Positions 48,450-59,822 of a stretch of 64,000 nucleotides of DNA are shown in pieces (positions within the stretch are counted from its first letter, which is position 1; each line of letters begins with the position of its first letter). Both the position numbers and the translations under genes were made by a program. Origin of the DNA: Monodelphis domestica (taxonomy: Eukaryota > Chordata > Mammalia > Didelphimorphia > Didelphidae). The stretch covers positions 141,165,857 through 141,229,856 of the forward strand of contig NC_077234.1 in assembly GCF_027887165.1 (NCBI RefSeq), read 5' to 3'. The notes beneath the pieces were generated by a model. It saw only the letters and a program-made list of their open reading frames with translations. It did not search any database and was not told the origin of the DNA.

Positions 48450-49605
48450 GACAGCATATTCATTAAACAAATCTGATTTGAAGGATTCCCAATTTCAAAT
48501 TCTAGAATAAGTTCTTCTCAACAACATAACAACTTTTTCTGAATGACTCTTACATCCATAAAGTACATCTATAAAGTAGCCAGTATGATTTCTGTCCACA
48601 TAGAATAAACATTTCTCTCTGTGTCAGACTGGCTATCAATCACATTTAGACAATTCTCAAATTCACTGAAATCATTATGAATTGCAAGGTTTAACAAAAC
48701 AAACCTCTAACCATGAGTTTTTGTGCAAAAGGAGCATTTGATCAGGGTCCTTCTCCCATGTCCCTCCCCAGGGCCACCCACTCCTCGCAAAGGATTTGTA
48801 GTTTCCCCCTTATTATTTTTTAACTGAGACTCCCAGATTCTGCACTCGAGTTTTAAAGTCAGGGTAGTGGCTCAGGACAAGGTCTAGGGGGGTAGTTTGA
48901 TTCTGACCCATCTTTGTGCCCTTGCTTGTAAGAATGGCAGACAACCCAAAGACAATCACACAGATAATAGACAAAAAGTCAGACAAAAAATCCTTTTAGT
49001 TGATCTGAACAACATTTGGAGCAGGAAGGGAGCTTGCTCAAGGCTCCTCCCCACCCGTCCTGGTGCCTTACCAAAAAGGCCCAATGCCCTTGTGCTTGTG
49101 GGCCTCAGGTGCATCCACCCTGAGATCCCTACCTGGGGACTAGACTATCCTGCCAGGGACTCGAACCCCCGACCCTCCGGAGGCAGGGGAGGACTCCAAC
49201 CTCCCCAAGTTCCTCCTCTTGGCTTCTCAGCTCTTGTGAAACCCTTTCCCTCCCCCTAGCCGAGTCTCTTCCTGGTTTTCTCGACCTGCTCCCTCTTGGG
49301 AGGCAGGAAATGCAATACTGACCAGTCCTCACTCAGAAACGGGAGATGAGGTGGGCTGTCACCTCTGCCTGGTCAGGCGGAGTGACCCGGTGGCTTAACA
49401 AAGATGGCCCCCTATGACCCGGAGGACATGGTAAATATACATCCACTAAGTCTTATGCCAATCCAGTACCCAAGTCCCTCCCTTACACAGTCACTCCCAC
49501 ACTCACTCTCACATTCACTCAGCAATCAACTCACCTTCAGGGTTTCAGCACAAGAGCTGGGAAGACCTTCCATTTGTCCTGGTGTCTCCTAGGGGGTCCT
49601 ACTAC

Positions 49606-49623
49606 CATCCTGGTGAGCCCCCA
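49606..49623 (-). other. Primer-binding site (tRNA-Pro-like)
   Basis: On the minus strand TGGGGGCTCACCAGGATG, two bases inside the LTR. The first nine bases match the tRNA-Pro primer site of murine-leukaemia-type viruses; overall about 12 of 18. Confidence 0.7.
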
Positions 49624-49625
49624 TA

Positions 49626-49921
49626 TGTTAGGGTCTGAGTGGAAGTACCCCACAAATGAACATTCAAAGATACTGCAAAAGCATCAGGGAGAGGTTTATT
49701 TACTAGCATGTGTGCTTGCTAGGATGGCTACCCAAAAGAACTGCTCTGGGGCAACCTGAGAATGCATATTCATAGAGAGCAGCCTGAAAGGGAGGATAAG
49801 TAAGATATCTGTCTCAACAGCTGTGGCCTTGCAGTTTCTTCTAGGATCTCTATCAACTATGGCCTTGCAGTTCTTTCCAGGAACTGTTCATTTGCGCACA
49901 GTGCAACCCCCACTCCCTTCA
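49626..49921 (-). repeat. 5' LTR of the retrovirus
   Basis: 296 bp. AATAAA on the minus strand at 49695-49700. Starts TGAAG and ends CTAACA on the minus strand. Confidence 0.9.
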
Positions 49922-50125
49922 CTTGAATAAATGGGCCGAAGGCATATGGTTGGGGAAGTAGACTCTAAATGAACATCCTAGTGCAAACAACAACATGGAA
50001 ATAGGTTCTGATCAAGGACACAAATAATACCCAACGAAATTGGTCATCGACTGCGAAAGGGTGGGTAGAGGTGAAGGAAGGAAATAAAGTGATTTTTGTA
50101 ACCAAATAAATAAATAAATAAAAGA

Positions 50126-50142
50126 AAGAGTTATACTATCCT
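50126..50142. repeat. Target-site duplication, right copy (17 bp)
   Basis: Perfect repeat of 37996-38012, just after the L1 A-rich tail. Confidence 0.95.
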
Positions 50143-50384
50143 ATTTCCTACCTTCTGTTTCCTATCCTTTCCTCTCCTGTGAATAAATGTGTCAGTTGTG
50201 TATCAAACTGATCTCTGAAATTTTTATCAGATTCCTATCAACATTTATTAACTATAACAAAACTATGAAAGTAAAAGATAAAATGAAATGTCCCACATGT
50301 ACCATCATATTTATGAGAAAAAAATTCTGTGGTAGCAAAAATGGAGATGAAGATTTTATTTTCTAAAATGAATAATGATTAAAC

Positions 50385-50560
50385 AAATAGAGACTGATAC
50401 ATATATTATTTATTTTTGACATACTTTTCTTTATAAATTCTGAATTTCATATTTTTTTCCTTCCACCAACTACTCCACCTGACAGAAGGTGAAATCACGA
50501 AGGTGAAATTCATGTGAAATCATGTAAAATAATAAAAAATATTAGTTATTATAAAACATA
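50385..50560 (-). mobile_element. Older L1 3' UTR, antisense
   Basis: 'tataaattctgaatttcata', CT-rich 'cttccaccaactactcc' and 'catgtgaaatcatgtaaaat' follow the antisense of the older L1 3' end, as at 8886 and 58985. Confidence 0.55.
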
Positions 50561-50639
50561 TCACTAAAAATAAAGTGATAGTTTTTACTTCAATTTGCAC
50601 TCAAAATTAATCACTTCTCTCTCTCTTGAGGTGTATACT

Positions 50640-51800
50640 TTTTTTTTTTCATCCTCAGTCCTTTAGAATTATCATGGTTCATTGTGTTGATTAGATTTGG
50701 CAAATTTTTCACAGTTGATCTTTAGTATAACACTGCTGTGAACAATGGTATTTCAGTTCTTACTTCACTTTGAATCAGTTAATATAAGTCTTGCTAGTTT
50801 TTTCTGAAATGACACACTTGCCTTTTCAGTAAATTTCCTGCCTTTTTTACTGAGCTATTAATTTTTTCATAATTTTCTTTTATCACCCTGATTTCATTTC
50901 CTATTTTTTCTCTTCCACTCAGTTTTCTTTGATTATTCCAAGGATTCTAATTTATTTGAGTGCAACTAGCATTTTTGTTTTAGGATTTCCTTGTATCTAT
51001 TTTCACATCATTTTCTTCTAAGTTCATGCCTTGCTCTTCCCTAACATCATAGTAGTGTTTAATTCTTTTTGTTGCTGTTTGCTCATTTTCCAAACCTATT
51101 TGTTCAATTTGAAATTTCATTAAAGTGGAACCCTGTTCAACTGTGTGCTGAGGATTTACTCTGCCAAGGCTTCAGAATTTTTTCATGGTGTTATTTTCAG
51201 AGATAGTTTTGGAAGTATGCAAATTTTAAGTGTTTTCAAGGTGTGGTGATGTGGGGAAAGGTGTGGTCATAGACTTTCTATTCTTTGTTTTGGTCTTAAC
51301 TCAGGAGCTTCCTACTCTCTATAGGAGTAAATATTATGCTCCTTGGCCTTGGAATTGTAACCAGTCCCCCTGTTCTCTAGTAGCTCCAAGTGCTAGTATT
51401 CCTCTTGGCCCTGGAGCTTGGGACCCAGAATTGCTTATGGTAATTAGAGTTGCCATTAGAACCAGCTAAAAGTACCAATAATATTTTTCCCTCAATTCTC
51501 TTTCTGATAATTTTGCTAATTCTGCTAATTCATTATTTCTTAAGTTATTATTGTTTCTGAAACCTCCTAGGCCAACTGGTGGTTCCCCTGCCACACTCTA
51601 GATCTGCATCCACCCCTGGCATTGCAGATCTCTCATTCAGACCTCCCAAGTTGTCTTATACTCTCTCTCTCTTTCTCTTTTTCTTAACGATGTAACCCCA
51701 AACTTTTATTTGAAGCACTTATTTTATTTGAAGCATTTGTTTTTGTGAGGGGAAAGAATAGAAAATCCAGCTGGGTTCCAAACTATATATATTCTCTGCT
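50640..51800 (-). mobile_element. Half-L1-like element (ORF1-type region with L1 3' end, no ORF2), antisense
   Basis: From the left: T tract at 50640, antisense L1-type 3' UTR (50660-50810, 'cacagttgatctttagtata', 'tcagttaatataagtcttgc'). Next comes a stretch that on the minus strand is rich in Lys/Glu codons like the ORF1 coiled coil (50820-51120), and then a GC-richer 5' UTR-like block (51280-51660). No ORF2 sequence lies between the ORF1-like and 3' parts. That is the HAL1 (half-L1) layout, but the ORF1 call is by composition and order only. Confidence 0.45.
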
Positions 51801-51849
51801 ATTTTGGATACCCTCCAAATTGTAATTAATGAATTACTAAAACATTGTT

Positions 51850-52245
51850 GCAATATATAGACCAAAAATTATGAAGAATCAAAATAAAAAAGACTAGACA
51901 TACATTAATAGAATAAGATAAAGCAATAAAATAATATACTGAGGTTTCACAACAATGTAAATGGAAAGAATGCAAAAAAAAAAATGAATGCCATGTAATT
52001 AAAATGTCCTTGCTTTGGCCCAAGTAAGAAATTATAAATTTCATCTCCTCCTGGTATACAGAGGTGAGGAAGGGAAGGACTGGGAAATGGGAATGGATAG
52101 GTTATACCACAAATGGCATAAACTACTTGGCTTATGTATTTTTAAATTTTGCTTAACAACTTTTCTTTCCTTGATTTAATCTTATATAAAGCAGGTCTTG
52201 TTGAATATGAAAAAAGGACAAGACATTTTATAATTAAAAAAAATA
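51850..52245 (+). mobile_element. LINE 3' terminus, + strand
   Basis: 'caatgtaaatggaaagaatg', 'catctcctcctggtatacag', 'gaggtgaggaaggg' and the following T-rich segment look like a LINE 3' UTR common in marsupial DNA. The family could not be fixed. Confidence 0.4.
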
Positions 52246-54253
52246 AAAATCATCACTGAAATTAAAATTTTAAAGAAATATATAAAGAAAAAAATTCCAT
52301 ATTATGAAATATGAATTTAGTTTTCCTCTTTTTCTTCTTCAATTTTAAGCTGCATAATTTCACCTATTTTCTTCAAGCATGTCATTTAGAATTTCATGAT
52401 TTAGAAAATTTAAAAAATTTTTAAATAAAAATTTAAGTTGAGAAAGGCAAGGAAGTATTTACGGAAAAGTAATTTCTTAAAAGTCAGATTACCCATAATT
52501 TTATTAATTAGTTTGATAATGAAAATTTTATCTATTCTTTGATAAATTGTTTCATTCAACACAAATTTTTATCTTCAACACTGGCTTACATTATAACTAT
52601 TTACAAAAATAGAATAAAGTCTCTTTATCATATTGCATCTTGAGAAATCATGAAAAATTCTATATAAAAAGAACTTTAATACCATTATTGCATTTAAACA
52701 TTGATAATATTTATCATAATTCCATTTTTATGTTGTACTATATCCATTGAAAAAAATGTTCTACTTATTATTTTTTTTGGGAAGTCATTTATAAGCAAGA
52801 AATGTGCTATATAGATCAAAGAAAATCAGTGGCAAAAGTCAAACAAACTAAATGTTTGAAATGAGATTTTTGACATGGCAGTTGCATAAATGACAGTGTC
52901 CTTTTGATTACTGAAATCCATTATTCCACTATGAAACATTTGCAATTTTATCCTACTAGAAACAAGCTGTGTAGCTGGAAGTGATTCAAATAAAATATAT
53001 GATATTTTATAAAGATTTAAAATAATTTAACATATTACCAGAACATAAGGCAGATCTGTGATTTGTTTGAAAAGATCAAGGTTTTTTTTAAGTTCATTGG
53101 AAATAACTAAAAATGCTTTATTATTTAACTTAATTGGAAGGAGTTAACTTTATTCTTTTAGCAGTGGTAAGTTTTAGTTTATTTCCTCCCACAAATACCC
53201 ACAACCCTGCTACTAGCAGAGAATATTTAAATAGCACACATGCCATATGGCATTCATAATGTTCATAAAATATATAAATATGTAATATGTATACATTTAA
53301 ACATATTTAAAACACAATTATACAATTTTATAATAATAATGCTAATTATTATTATAGTTTATTTCATGCAATATATCTCTTCAGATTATTTACTAGTTTA
53401 AATATATCATAATTTTTTGTCTGAAATTCCCATATTGTGATAGGAAGGTGATTTTGCAGTTTGAAAGTCGAAACAGATAAAGTTCAAAGATCCTGAAAAA
53501 GTTGTGACCAACATATTTTGTCAACTTTTAGAAGGCCAGTTTTGATAAGTTCTAAAAGGAGTTTATCAGCAGTAGGCTGGCCACTTGGAAACAAAATCTT
53601 TCTCATGATAACCCATGAAATGGTGACAAACAAACTTTCCTCCATGCATTTTTTCTTAAGAAATGATGGTATATGTGAGTGGGAAATGCCTGGAAAAATA
53701 CATGCTTTTTAATAGTTCTAATAATAGATTAAAATTTATATGTATAAATATACATATACATATATACAAAAAATCATATATGTGTGTATATTACTAAAAA
53801 GGTAAAAATCTACTACTCTTTTCATTATGTCATATATAGCCTAAATAAGCCTTAATAATTGTACCATTGACTTAATTAATTAAAAATTAAAAAGCAGAAT
53901 TGCTGTTTCTGTCGTTACTCTAAACGTGAGCTAAACATACAATAATTGGTTATGAACACTTTTAAAGAACCAGCTAATGTCAATACTGATAGTTTCAATA
54001 TAAAGAAAATTAGAAGATAAAAGGAAAGTTCTTCATAGATCCTCTTATTAGAGAAAGAAAACAGGTACTTTTACCCTCAGATCAATGACCAAAAAAGTAT
54101 ATCATCTCCTAGAATACTTATGTTTCATTGACTATAACAAGATTGTTTTTAAAGAAAGGATTTTCTAAAAATATATAGAATTTACTTGCTAATGTCAGTT
54201 ACACAGGCTAAAAAGTTATAAAAGTTCTATAAAGATATATATATATATATATA

Positions 54254-54350
<97 letters not shown>

Positions 54351-55324
54351 TGTGTCTGAGAAAGAATTACCTATTAAATTATCTCCCAGTGTCTGTAATG
54401 TCTTGGCTAGGCAACATATTGGTGGATTTGTTTATTTCAATATGCTTTTAAATCATCTGGACAGGTAAAGAAAAATATTCTTAGTAGGAGGCAAAGAATT
54501 TATACATACAGGAATGGGAAAGAATGATGATCAAGAAATAAGCTTGAGAAAAATAAATTGACAAGTAAGAAAGCAGACTTTTGAATAGCAAAATAGCTAA
54601 GGATAAAGATGTATCATTTTGCTTCACATGGTAAAGAGTGAGATCATAGTAAATTATTTAGAGAAGGATCACACAATAGATCATATTTAATCATATTGTT
54701 ATGAATTTGCAGGAGAAAACAAAATAGAAAATAATGCTACTGACAGGAATATGCAAAGGTGCACAAAGATTTAAGCAAGGAGATATATTTTGGAGATTGG
54801 GATTTTGTGACAGCTTGAATGTGGGATCTTTTTTAATTTGGCTGCTATATAACATCATTTTTAGATCATCTCAACCCAGATAAATGAAATTTGGGAAAAA
54901 GTAATTCACTGACAATAAAAAATTCAAAATAAAGGGGAATGTTAAATTCCTTTAAGATAGCAAGAAGAAAATACCTATCTTGTTTCTGAAAATGTGGACC
55001 TACAAAAGGATAAAATGATAACTTCTTAAAAATCTCCTTTATTAGCAATATAATTTTCCATTCTCTCCAATTCTTACAGTGTAAATATCACCCCTGCTGT
55101 TCTCTAGCCCAGCAGGCATTATTTGCAGCTAGTAGAAGTGCCACAGCCTATTATTTCTGGATTTTCCATAGGAACTAAGAAATAAGATTGCAATTCCCAT
55201 GAATACTTATAAATTTTAAATTCTTTGTATGATAAAAAGAGGTTTTTATAAACCTTTCCAAATTTCCTGGCACCACTCTCCCATTTCTACTATATATACA
55301 ATAAATGTGGAATCTAAATATCTT
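52246..55324. other. Unassigned AT-rich DNA, 3 kb
   Basis: No gene or assignable repeat except the microsatellite at 54234-54348. Very AT-rich between 53260 and 53420. Confidence 0.45.
54234..54348. repeat. (TA)n(CA)n(TA)n compound microsatellite
   Basis: TA units (54234-54262), about 18 CA units (54263-54299), then about 24 TA units (54300-54348). The flanking TA arms are self-complementary around the CA core. Confidence 0.95.
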
Positions 55325-56690
55325 TATCCATTTTTAAATTTTATTTTATTTTCATTTTATTTTATCAGTAAGTTTAGAACATTTTCCCCTGGTTACAAGA
55401 ATCATGTTCCTTCCCTCCCTTCCCCCAAACCCCTCCCAAAGCTGTTGCACAATTTCATTGGGTTTTACATGTGTGTTTGATCAAAACCATTTCCATGTTG
55501 TTGAAATTTGCACTAGGATGATCAATTAGAGCCTACATCCCCAATCATATCTCCATCCACCCATGTGATCAAGCAGTTGTTTTTCTTCTGTGTTTCTACT
55601 CCTACAATTCTTTATCTGAATGTGGATAGTTTTCTTTCTCATAAATTGCTCAGAACTGTTCTGGATCATTGCATTGTTATTAATAGAGAAGGTCATTACA
55701 TTCGATTGTACCACAGTGTATCAGTTTCTGTGTATAATGTTCTCCTGGTTCTGTTCCTTTCACTCTGTATCAATTCCTGGAGGTTGTTTCAGTTCACATG
55801 GAATTCCTCCAGTTTATTATTCCTTTTAGCTCAATAGTATTCCATCACCAATAGGTACTACAATTTGTTTAGATATTCCCCAATGAAAGGGCATCCCTTC
55901 AGTTTCCAATTTTTTGCTACCAAAATAACACAGATACAAATATATTTGTTTTTCTTATTATCTCTTTGCAGTATTAACCTTGCACTGGTAGGGCTGGATC
56001 AAAGGGCAGGCAGTCTTTTATAGCCCTTTGGGCATAGGTCTGAATTGCCTTTCAGAATGGTTGGATCAATTCACAACTTCACCAGGTGGGCTGAGTCTTA
56101 AAATCTTTCCTTTCCAAAAGATCTGACACATATACTATTGTGTGTTCACCTAATTTACTTATAGTTTCCTTATTTATATTCAAATCATTCACCCATTCTG
56201 AGTTCATCTAGGTATAGGGTGTGAGATGTTGATCCAAGCCCAATCTTTCCCATACTGTTTTCCAATTTTACCAGCAATTTTTGTCAAATAGTGGATTTTT
56301 GTCCACAAAGCTGATATCTTTGGATTTATCTTGGTCTGTCTTGCTGAAGTCACATACTCCAAGTCTATTCCACAGATCCTCTTTTCAGTCTCTTAGCTAG
56401 TACAATATTGCTTTGACGATTACTGCTTTATAGTATAGTTTGAGATCTGGTATTGCAAGGCCACCTTCCTTCACATTTTTTTCCATTATTCCCTTTGATA
56501 TTCTTGATCTTTTGTTATTCCAAATAAAGTTTATTATGTTTTTTTTCTAATTCAGTACAAAAGTTTTTTGATAATTCAATGCATATGGCACTATATAAGT
56601 AAATAAGTTTGGATAGGATTGTCATTTTTATAATGTTAGTTCATCTTATCCATGAGCAATTAATGTTTTTCCAACATTCTTTCAAGATCC
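55325..56690 (-). mobile_element. L1 3' part, antisense (3' segment of a twin-primed L1)
   Basis: T-rich tail at about 55335-55365, antisense 3' UTR ('tgtaccacagtgtatcagtt' near 55708) and antisense ORF2 C-terminus, with an apparent gap near 56085-56100. It ends at 56690, where L1 sequence of the opposite strand begins. See 56691-57957. Confidence 0.9.
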
Positions 56691-57957
56691 AAAATCTATG
56701 AGATGTTGTTGCCAAAGCATTACTCAGGGGGGAATTTATATCCTTGAGTTCATATATTAAATTAGGGAGGGCAGAAGTCAATGACTTGGGCATGCAAATT
56801 AAAAAAACTAAAAAGTGCATAAATTAAAAATCCTCAGATGAAAACTAAATTAGGTACTAAAAATTAAAGGAGAAATTAATAAAAAATTAATAGTAAAAGA
56901 ACTATTGAATTAATAAATAAGAGTACAAGCTGGTATTTTTGAAAAAAAAAAACAAATAAAATATACAAATACTGGCCATCTAATTTTAAAAAAGAAAGAA
57001 GAGAACCAAATTAACAGTATCAAAGATGAAAAGGTAGACCTCACCTCTAATGAAGAGGAAATGAAAGCAATAATTAAAAACTATTATGCCCAATTATATG
57101 GCAACAAATATGGCAATCTAGGCAATATGGATGAATACGTATGAAAATATTTATTGACTAGACTAACAGAGGAAGAAATAGAATACCTAAGTAATCCATA
57201 TGAGAAAAAGAAATAGAACAAGCCATCAAAGAACTTCCTAAGAAAAAATCCCCAGGTCAAGATGGATTCACAAATTAATTCTATCAAACATTCAAAGAAC
57301 AACTAATCCCTATACAATACAAAATATCTGACAGAATAAGCAAAGAAGGAGTTCTACCAAATTCTTTTTAAGACACACATATGGTACTGATTCCAAAGCC
57401 AGCCAGGTCAAAAACAGAGAAAGAAAACTATAGACCACACTCCCTAATGAACATAGATGCAAAAATCTTAAATAGAATACTAGCAAAAAGACTCCTGCAA
57501 GTGATCTCCATGATTATTCATTATGATCAGGAGGGATTTATTAAAGGAATGCAAGGATGGTTCAGTATTAGAAAAACCATGCACATAATTGACCATATCA
57601 ACAAGCAAACCATCAAAAATCACATGATTATCTCAATAGATGCAGAAAAAGCTTTTGACAAAATACAACTCTCATTTCTATTGAAAACACTAGAAAGGAT
57701 AGGAATAGAATATCTAAAGCCATCAGCAAACATCATCTGCAATGGGGATAATATAGAAGTCTTCCCAATAAGATCAGGCATGAAACAAGGATGCCCATTC
57801 TCACCTCTATTATTTAACACTGTACTAGAAACACTAGCAGTAGAAATTAGAGAAGAAAAAGAAATTGAAAGTATCAAAATTGACAATGAGGAGACCAAGC
57901 TATCTCTTTATGAAGATGATATGATGGTCTACCTAAAGAATCCTAGATAATCAACAA
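56691..57957 (+). mobile_element. Inverted L1 ORF2 segment (5' part of the same L1)
   Basis: Sense ORF2 from the region equivalent to 41345 to that equivalent to 42610 in the full-length L1. The 189-codon open stretch 57381-57950 is the longest in the window: [18 protein letters not shown], then the FDKIQ motif, [14 protein letters not shown] and an RT box that reads Tyr-Glu-Asp-Asp in place of Phe-Ala-Asp-Asp. Its 5'-most end lies at the junction with the antisense 3' part, as expected from twin priming. About 250 bases of ORF2 are missing between the two segments. Confidence 0.9.
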
Positions 57958-58860
57958 CAAAAAAAAATATTTCCTCTCATGTGAGAGTTTACTACGCTCT
58001 GCTTATTCACCTTTAATGTCCATCTTTCACCCAACTCTCTCCTATGGTTCTAAGTTGCTATAGCATGCAGCAGCCTTTTTCTGGTGAAAGTGTCTCAGCA
58101 AATGGACTAAAATAGATTGAGGATAGCTACAAGATCTCAAACTTTGTCAGTTACTTAGCAGGATTTCTACCCCAAGCGTGTGAAGTCTTCCCGAATGGAA
58201 TGGACAGAAAGGAACAATTTGTTCTAACAACTCAAAAGTGAGTGAAGTAGATGCTATGGATAGCTTCGAATTCAGTCAGACATTAAAGGCTTCAAGGTTA
58301 TGTACTTTATCCCAGGTAATTCCTAAGCATTCTGGCTTTTATCTTAATAATAGGCTTCAATATCTTTGGAAGCAAGAATAAAGCTAATGATTTTAGACAA
58401 TGTTTTCTCAATTTAATCCAATTCATGAATAGGTAAATATTTCTCTCACCGAATGATGTCACTGATATTGTGCATAAACAAAGGAAGAACAAGAACAAAA
58501 ACTAGAATTAGGTGTTGTTTCTCTCCCCGTGGTTATATATTTTATATATGGATATTAAATTACTCATTGTGCTAGCTATTAAATATTTTCCCTTAGATTT
58601 CCATGGTAATTGTACTCTGATGTTTCATTAAGGTATGGAGATAATGCTGGATATTTCAAGAATATGCCACTGGAGTGCAAAATCTGTCAAAGGGAAAGCA
58701 AAATGACAAAACCTTGTTAATATGCAGAAAATCTAGTTATTATGTTGGCTATAAAAGTGATGAATTCTTCATCCACATAAATTCATAAGCATTATGCAAT
58801 AAATTATAGAGAATTTGTAATTTATTTTGATAAAGAGAGTTCACACAACAGAAAAGTAAA
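57958..58860. other. Unassigned; compositionally distinct block at 57965-58320
   Basis: 57965-58320 is less AT-rich than the surroundings, contains several CpG sites and abuts the L1 end. It has no long open frame. The rest to 58860 is AT-rich without a recognised repeat. Confidence 0.4.
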
Positions 58861-58865
58861 ATAAA

Positions 58866-58952
58866 TCTATTTGTCTCTATATATCTCTGTCTCTCTGTCT
58901 CTTTCGATCTATGTATATCTATCTATGTATCTATGTTTCTATCTATCTATCT
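58866..58952. repeat. (TCTA)n-like microsatellite, imperfect
   Basis: Imperfect TCTA, TCTG and TATC units. Confidence 0.85.
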
Positions 58953-58984
58953 ATTTTTATCAGAAACTCAAATGCATTTTTCTT

Positions 58985-59200
58985 TCTTTTAAATATCATT
59001 TTAATTATTTCATTAAATATTTCCTAATTAAATATGAAAATGTTTAAATATACTAAAAAAAATTGAATTCTAAATTCTCTCCCCCTCCTACCTCTCCTTC
59101 TCTTTGAGAAAGCAAACAAAAATGAAATTGTCTTGATGAATTGAAGGACTGGTGTGAATTTAGTTTCTTAAAATAACTGAGCTTGATTATCTTGACATAG
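58985..59200 (-). mobile_element. Older L1 3' end fragment, antisense
   Basis: 'atatttcctaattaaat', 'aattgaattctaaattctct', 'ccccctcctacctctccttc' and 'tttgagaaagcaaacaaaaa' are the antisense of the older L1 3' end. Confidence 0.65.
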
Positions 59201-59489
59201 ATTAAAGTAGGTAGAAAATATCTAGTAAATTCCATCAGATTTCACCCTTCTACCTCAAATTCATTTTCCCCAAAACTGAACACATCATTTCCCCCAAACT
59301 TGTTCTTTTCTATAATGTTCCTATTTCTCTAAAATATATTACCCTACTCTAAGCAGAGAAGGCTTGAAATCTTGCAGATATCATTGATCTCACCTTCATC
59401 CTTTATATCCATTTTTTGCTATATTTTATTCATCCCACCTCTGCATTTCTGTGATATCTCTTACCTTTGTACTATCTGCTTAAATCCTA
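59201..59489. other. Unassigned; weakly L2-like
   Basis: Pyrimidine-rich text reminiscent of L2/CR1 3' regions ('cccacctctgcatttctgtg' near 59434). Not firmly assignable. Confidence 0.3.
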
Positions 59490-59822
59490 TGGTGTAAAAG
59501 TTAAATTAGTTTCTAGTAATAGGAATATTATATTTTATGAGGTTTATTAAAGATTATTAGAAATCAAGGATTCAAAATAATAAACAACATGCCTAGGGCT
59601 GATTAGCCCATTCACAGCCTACTTACTACATGTGGCAATGTCAGAGTAGAGAAAGAGAGTGAGCATAGAAGAGAAAAAGAGGTCAAAGTAGGTATTACAG
59701 CCAGTTTAAATAGAAATTGTGATCTCGCCCAGGTAGGGACTCAGGTGAGATTATAGGGAATTCTGGATAGTACCAACGACTTCTGGGGATTGAAGTCTGG
59801 GGTTCAAATCTCCATTTTTACA
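59490..59822 (-). mobile_element. LTR relic, antisense (family A)
   Basis: On the minus strand it starts TGTAAAAATGGAG at 59822, has a TATA-like 'tatttaaactgg' near 59707 and an AATAAA-type signal near 59545, and ends near 59490. Related pieces are at 26337-26418 (start of U3) and 63001-63266. Broken fossil. Confidence 0.65.

Larger units (their letters stand above)
44402..49921 (-). mobile_element. Class I (gammaretrovirus-like) endogenous retrovirus, minus strand
   Basis: A complete LTR-to-LTR fossil of 5.5 kb, read on the minus strand. It has paired LTRs of 296-297 bp, a 4-bp target duplication, a primer-binding site resembling the tRNA-Pro type two bases inside the 5' LTR (49606-49623), and a polypurine tract beside the 3' LTR (44699-44714). 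A trace of a gammaretroviral env transmembrane tail lies at about 44799-44882. The internal part (about 4.9 kb) is shorter than a full gammaretrovirus and has no long open frame; gag and pol could not be recognised. It is clearly broken in many places. The LTRs differ at about 14-15 of 296 sites (roughly 5%), which suggests an age on the order of 10 million years under an assumed mammalian neutral rate. Confidence 0.9.
38013..50125 (+). mobile_element. Full-length L1 (about 6.6 kb) interrupted by an endogenous retrovirus
   Basis: Complete LINE-1 bounded by a perfect 17-bp target duplication. The 5' UTR begins 'ggaggcagagtcaagatagt'. ORF1 and ORF2 follow, then a 3' UTR broken at 44401 by a 5.5-kb LTR element and resumed at 49926, ending in an AAATAAATAAATA-type tail at 50103-50125. 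Removing the insertion and its 4-bp duplication leaves about 6.59 kb. Both ORFs carry stops and frameshifts, so the copy cannot move itself. It inserted about 20 bp beyond the A-rich tail of the L1 ending at 37975. Confidence 0.95.

Noticed and set aside
49155-49177. tRNA T-arm-like motif (GGTTCGAGTCCC on the minus strand) in the retroviral leader
   Set aside because: No matching acceptor, D arm or anticodon arm fits around it. It lies close to the primer-binding site in the leader of the retrovirus.
48897-49259. 120-codon + strand open frame
   Set aside because: It runs antisense to the leader of the retrovirus and resembles no known protein.
57381-57950. 189-codon open frame as a host gene
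   Set aside because: It is L1 ORF2 reverse transcriptase sequence within an inverted L1 segment.
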